Shown here: positions 14,897 to 16,399 of the stretch, in pieces
Position numbering within the stretch: the stretch's first letter is position 1
How the letters are laid out: each line of letters begins with the position of its first letter
NCBI GenBank assembly: GCA_016783995.1
Contig: JADHVN010000020.1
Coordinates: forward strand, 1-16,399
Direction of reading: 5' to 3'
From: Actinomycetota bacterium
Lineage (GTDB): Bacteria > Actinomycetota > Humimicrobiia > Humimicrobiales > Humimicrobiaceae
DNA length: 16,399 nucleotides
Program-made: the position numbers and the translations under genes
Notes under the pieces: generated by a model
Databases searched by the model: none
What the model saw: the letters and a program-made list of their open reading frames with translations, nothing else
Told to the model about the DNA's origin: nothing

Positions 14897-14925
14897 AATA
14901 TACCTGAAGAAAATAAAATTATCAA
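14897..14925 (-). promoter_or_regulatory. Promoter of the hisD-hisC unit
   Basis: Minus strand: -35 TTGATA (14925-14920), 17-bp spacer, -10 TATATT (14902-14897), 5 of 6 consensus bases in each box. Start would be near 14890, giving a leader of about 28 nt with AAAGG before the ATG at 14862. The leader is too short for a histidine attenuator or T-box. Confidence 0.6.
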
Positions 14926-14949
14926 AACAGACTTAAAATTATAAGTAAA

Positions 14950-15501
14950 ATGTTAAAATATTCAACTACAAAATCAACTATCCTGCTCCATATTTGCTGT
15001 GGGACCTGTGCCCTGTATCCTTATTTTCTGTTAAAACAGGACTTTGATATAACTTTTTTTTATTATAATCCAAATATTCATCCGGGAGAAGAATATATTA
15101 AAAGACTCAGGTTTATAAAAATGATCTCGAAAAAATATTCTATCCCACTGGCGGTTGGAAAATATGAAGTAAAAAAATGGTTCGGATTAACCAGAGATTT
15201 AAAAGATGAACCCGAAGGCGGCAGCAGATGCAGTCTATGCTTCAGGATGCGTCTGGATAAAACTGCTGATACAGCAAAAAAGCAGGGTTTTGATTTATTT
15301 GGAACCACACTAACTATAAGTCCCCATAAAAACTATAAAATTATAAATTCTCTGGGACTGGAACTTGCTTCTAAAAAGGGAATTAATTTTTACCAGGCCG
15401 ACTTTAAAAAAATGGATGGTTTTAAAAAAACCATTGAATTAAGCAAAGAATTAAACCTGTACCGTCAAAATTATTGCGGCTGTATATACAGTAAAAGATA
15501 A
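14950..15501 (+). CDS. queH: Epoxyqueuosine reductase QueH
   Basis: 183-aa protein of the QueH (former DUF208) family, which reduces epoxyqueuosine to queuosine in tRNA and replaces the cobalamin-dependent QueG in many anaerobes and deep-branching bacteria. Conserved elements: HICCGTCA (14-21) with the Cys pair C16-C17, YYNPNIHPGEEY (38-49), SRCSLCFRMRL (92-102) with C94 and C97, TTLTISPHKN (119-128) and YCGCIYS (175-181) with C176 and C178. These cysteines match the iron-sulfur and iron site reported for the family. The ATG has little Shine-Dalgarno support. It diverges from hisD (87-bp gap) and converges on lgt with 17 bp between the stops and no clear terminator. No other queuosine gene is in the window. 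Confidence 0.93.
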   Translation: MLKYSTTKSTILLHICCGTCALYPYFLLKQDFDITFFYYNPNIHPGEEYIKRLRFIKMISKKYSIPLAVGKYEVKKWFGLTRDLKDEPEGGSRCSLCFRMRLDKTADTAKKQGFDLFGTTLTISPHKNYKIINSLGLELASKKGINFYQADFKKMDGFKKTIELSKELNLYRQNYCGCIYSKR

Positions 15502-15518
15502 ACCAAATGCTTTAGAAA

Positions 15519-16316
15519 TTACAGCTGCTTTTTTTCCTTAAACTTTTTAATTACATGATAGGCTATAACAAACGCCGCAATTATGGTAATGAAATTTATT
15601 ATATATACTACCTTAACCGGACCCCAGAAGGCGCTGTCTATACGGTAAGATTCAATAAACGTCCTGTAAATCGAATATACTCCCAGATACACACAGAGTA
15701 TCAATCCATATGGAATTCTATCAGGTTTGTTTTTATAAAATCTGTGCATTAACATAAGAAGGGCAAACAACAGGAGGTTTGCTATCGATTCATATAAAAA
15801 AGTGGGGTGAAAATATTCATAACTTGCGTAATCATAAGGCCTGTTAGCAGGGTTTATATAAATAGCCCAGGGAAGATTTGTCGGTCTTCCGAAAGCCTCT
15901 TGATTAAAAAAGTTGCCCCATCTTCCTATAGCCTGCCCGAGTATCAAGCCGGGAGCAGCTATATCAGCCCATAACCAGAAATCAAGCTTTCTTACTTTAC
16001 AAAATATAATAAGAGCTAGAATTCCCCCCAGGATGACTCCATGTATGGCAAGCCCACCTTTCCTGAATGCAAAAATATAAATCGGGTGCGCGCTATAATA
16101 AGACCAGTTCACCACGACATGAACCAGCCTGGCTAAAAGAATTGAAGATATCACTGCAAATGGCGCAAAATTTAAGATTTCTTCTTCTCTCTTGACTCTG
16201 TACCTGGCTGTAAAATAAGCAACTATAAAACCAATAATCAGTGCCAGCGCAGTTATTATTCCATACCATCTTATCTCTAATCCAAATATACTGAAAGCTA
16301 TAGGGTCTATAGACAA
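15519..16316 (-). CDS. lgt: Phosphatidylglycerol--prolipoprotein diacylglyceryl transferase Lgt
   Basis: 265-aa polytopic membrane enzyme that transfers diacylglycerol from phosphatidylglycerol to the lipobox cysteine of prolipoproteins, the first step of lipoprotein maturation. About seven hydrophobic segments are visible. Motifs: IRWYGI near residue 15, GGLAIHG (87-93) with the conserved His, the Lgt signature GRWGNFFNQEAFG (131-143), and IYRTFIESYR (216-225) with the C-terminal Arg. The length is typical. The start is TTG at 16316, preceded by AAGGAGG with 6-nt spacing. An ATG directly abutting that Shine-Dalgarno is out of frame and meets a stop after four codons, so it is not the start. 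No terminator is seen downstream. Confidence 0.96.
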   Translation of the reverse strand: MSIDPIAFSIFGLEIRWYGIITALALIIGFIVAYFTARYRVKREEEILNFAPFAVISSILLARLVHVVVNWSYYSAHPIYIFAFRKGGLAIHGVILGGILALIIFCKVRKLDFWLWADIAAPGLILGQAIGRWGNFFNQEAFGRPTNLPWAIYINPANRPYDYASYEYFHPTFLYESIANLLLFALLMLMHRFYKNKPDRIPYGLILCVYLGVYSIYRTFIESYRIDSAFWGPVKVVYIINFITIIAAFVIAYHVIKKFKEKKQL

Positions 16317-16359
16317 AACATCCTCCTTAAAATTAAAATAATACCTGTTTAAAGTAAGG

Positions 16360-16387
16360 TTTATAAATATTTAAGATTTTATCACAA
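16360..16387 (-). promoter_or_regulatory. Putative promoter of lgt
   Basis: Minus strand: -35-like TTGTGA (16387-16382), 16-bp spacer, -10 TATAAA (16365-16360). Expected start near 16353, with a leader of about 37 nt containing AAGGAGG. Upstream context is cut by the window edge. Confidence 0.4.
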
Positions 16388-16399
16388 ATTGAAGTAAAA

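Noticed and set aside
15502..15518. Possible bidirectional terminator between queH and lgt
   Set aside because: The 17-bp gap and flanks contain CAGCTG and a T-run but no stem long enough to form a hairpin terminator.
16307..16321. Four-codon ORF (ATG TTT TGT CTA TAG) just after the lgt Shine-Dalgarno, possibly a leader peptide
   Set aside because: The ATG touches the AAGGAGG with no spacing, too close for initiation; the in-frame TTG 6 nt away is the better start.

Overview
The window is AT-rich (about one third G+C by eye), densely coded bacterial chromosome with short intergenic gaps and several overlapping starts and stops. The mraZ-rsmH-ftsL-ftsI-murE cell-wall cluster, lipoprotein biosynthesis (lgt), exonuclease VII and QueH mark it as a bacterium. 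A methyltetrahydrofolate methyltransferase-type protein and archaeal-type 2-phosphoglycerate metabolism suggest an anaerobe. An uncultured AT-rich lineage such as Atribacterota or a deep Firmicutes-like or thermophile group would fit, but the taxonomic guess is weak. Almost everything is on the minus strand; only two small genes are on the plus strand.

Left part (1-4290): a division and cell-wall (dcw) cluster read right to left, mraZ, rsmH, ftsL-like, ftsI, then the 5' part of murE running off the left edge. A consensus-like promoter with G-rich MraZ-box repeats just downstream precedes mraZ, implying autorepression. Middle-left (4290-6630): an AT-rich spacer with two copies of a 12-bp palindrome, then xseB/xseA (exonuclease VII, overlapping) and an FmdB-type zinc-ribbon protein with its own promoter.

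Centre (6632-10260): the most unusual block. A three-gene operon encodes, in order of transcription, a calcineurin-like metallophosphoesterase, cyclic 2,3-diphosphoglycerate synthetase and 2-phosphoglycerate kinase. The last two are the complete known two-step route from 2-phosphoglycerate to cyclic 2,3-diphosphoglycerate, a solute best known from thermophilic methanogenic archaea. The phosphoesterase overlaps the synthetase start by 32 bp and is a candidate turnover enzyme. A small membrane-anchored protein of unknown function converges on the operon's 3' end.

Right part (10300-16399): hisD-hisC (4-bp overlap), a methyltetrahydrofolate methyltransferase-family protein and an orphan sugar-type ABC ATPase appear to form one transcription unit, starting at a good promoter before hisD and ending at a clear hairpin terminator at 10300-10346. 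Divergent from hisD is queH (queuosine synthesis), which converges on lgt (prolipoprotein diacylglyceryl transferase, TTG start with a strong Shine-Dalgarno). No RNA genes, CRISPR arrays, insertion sequences or phage genes were seen. No gap exceeds 300 bp; the two longest (4186-4481 and 10152-10400) are described in the features.
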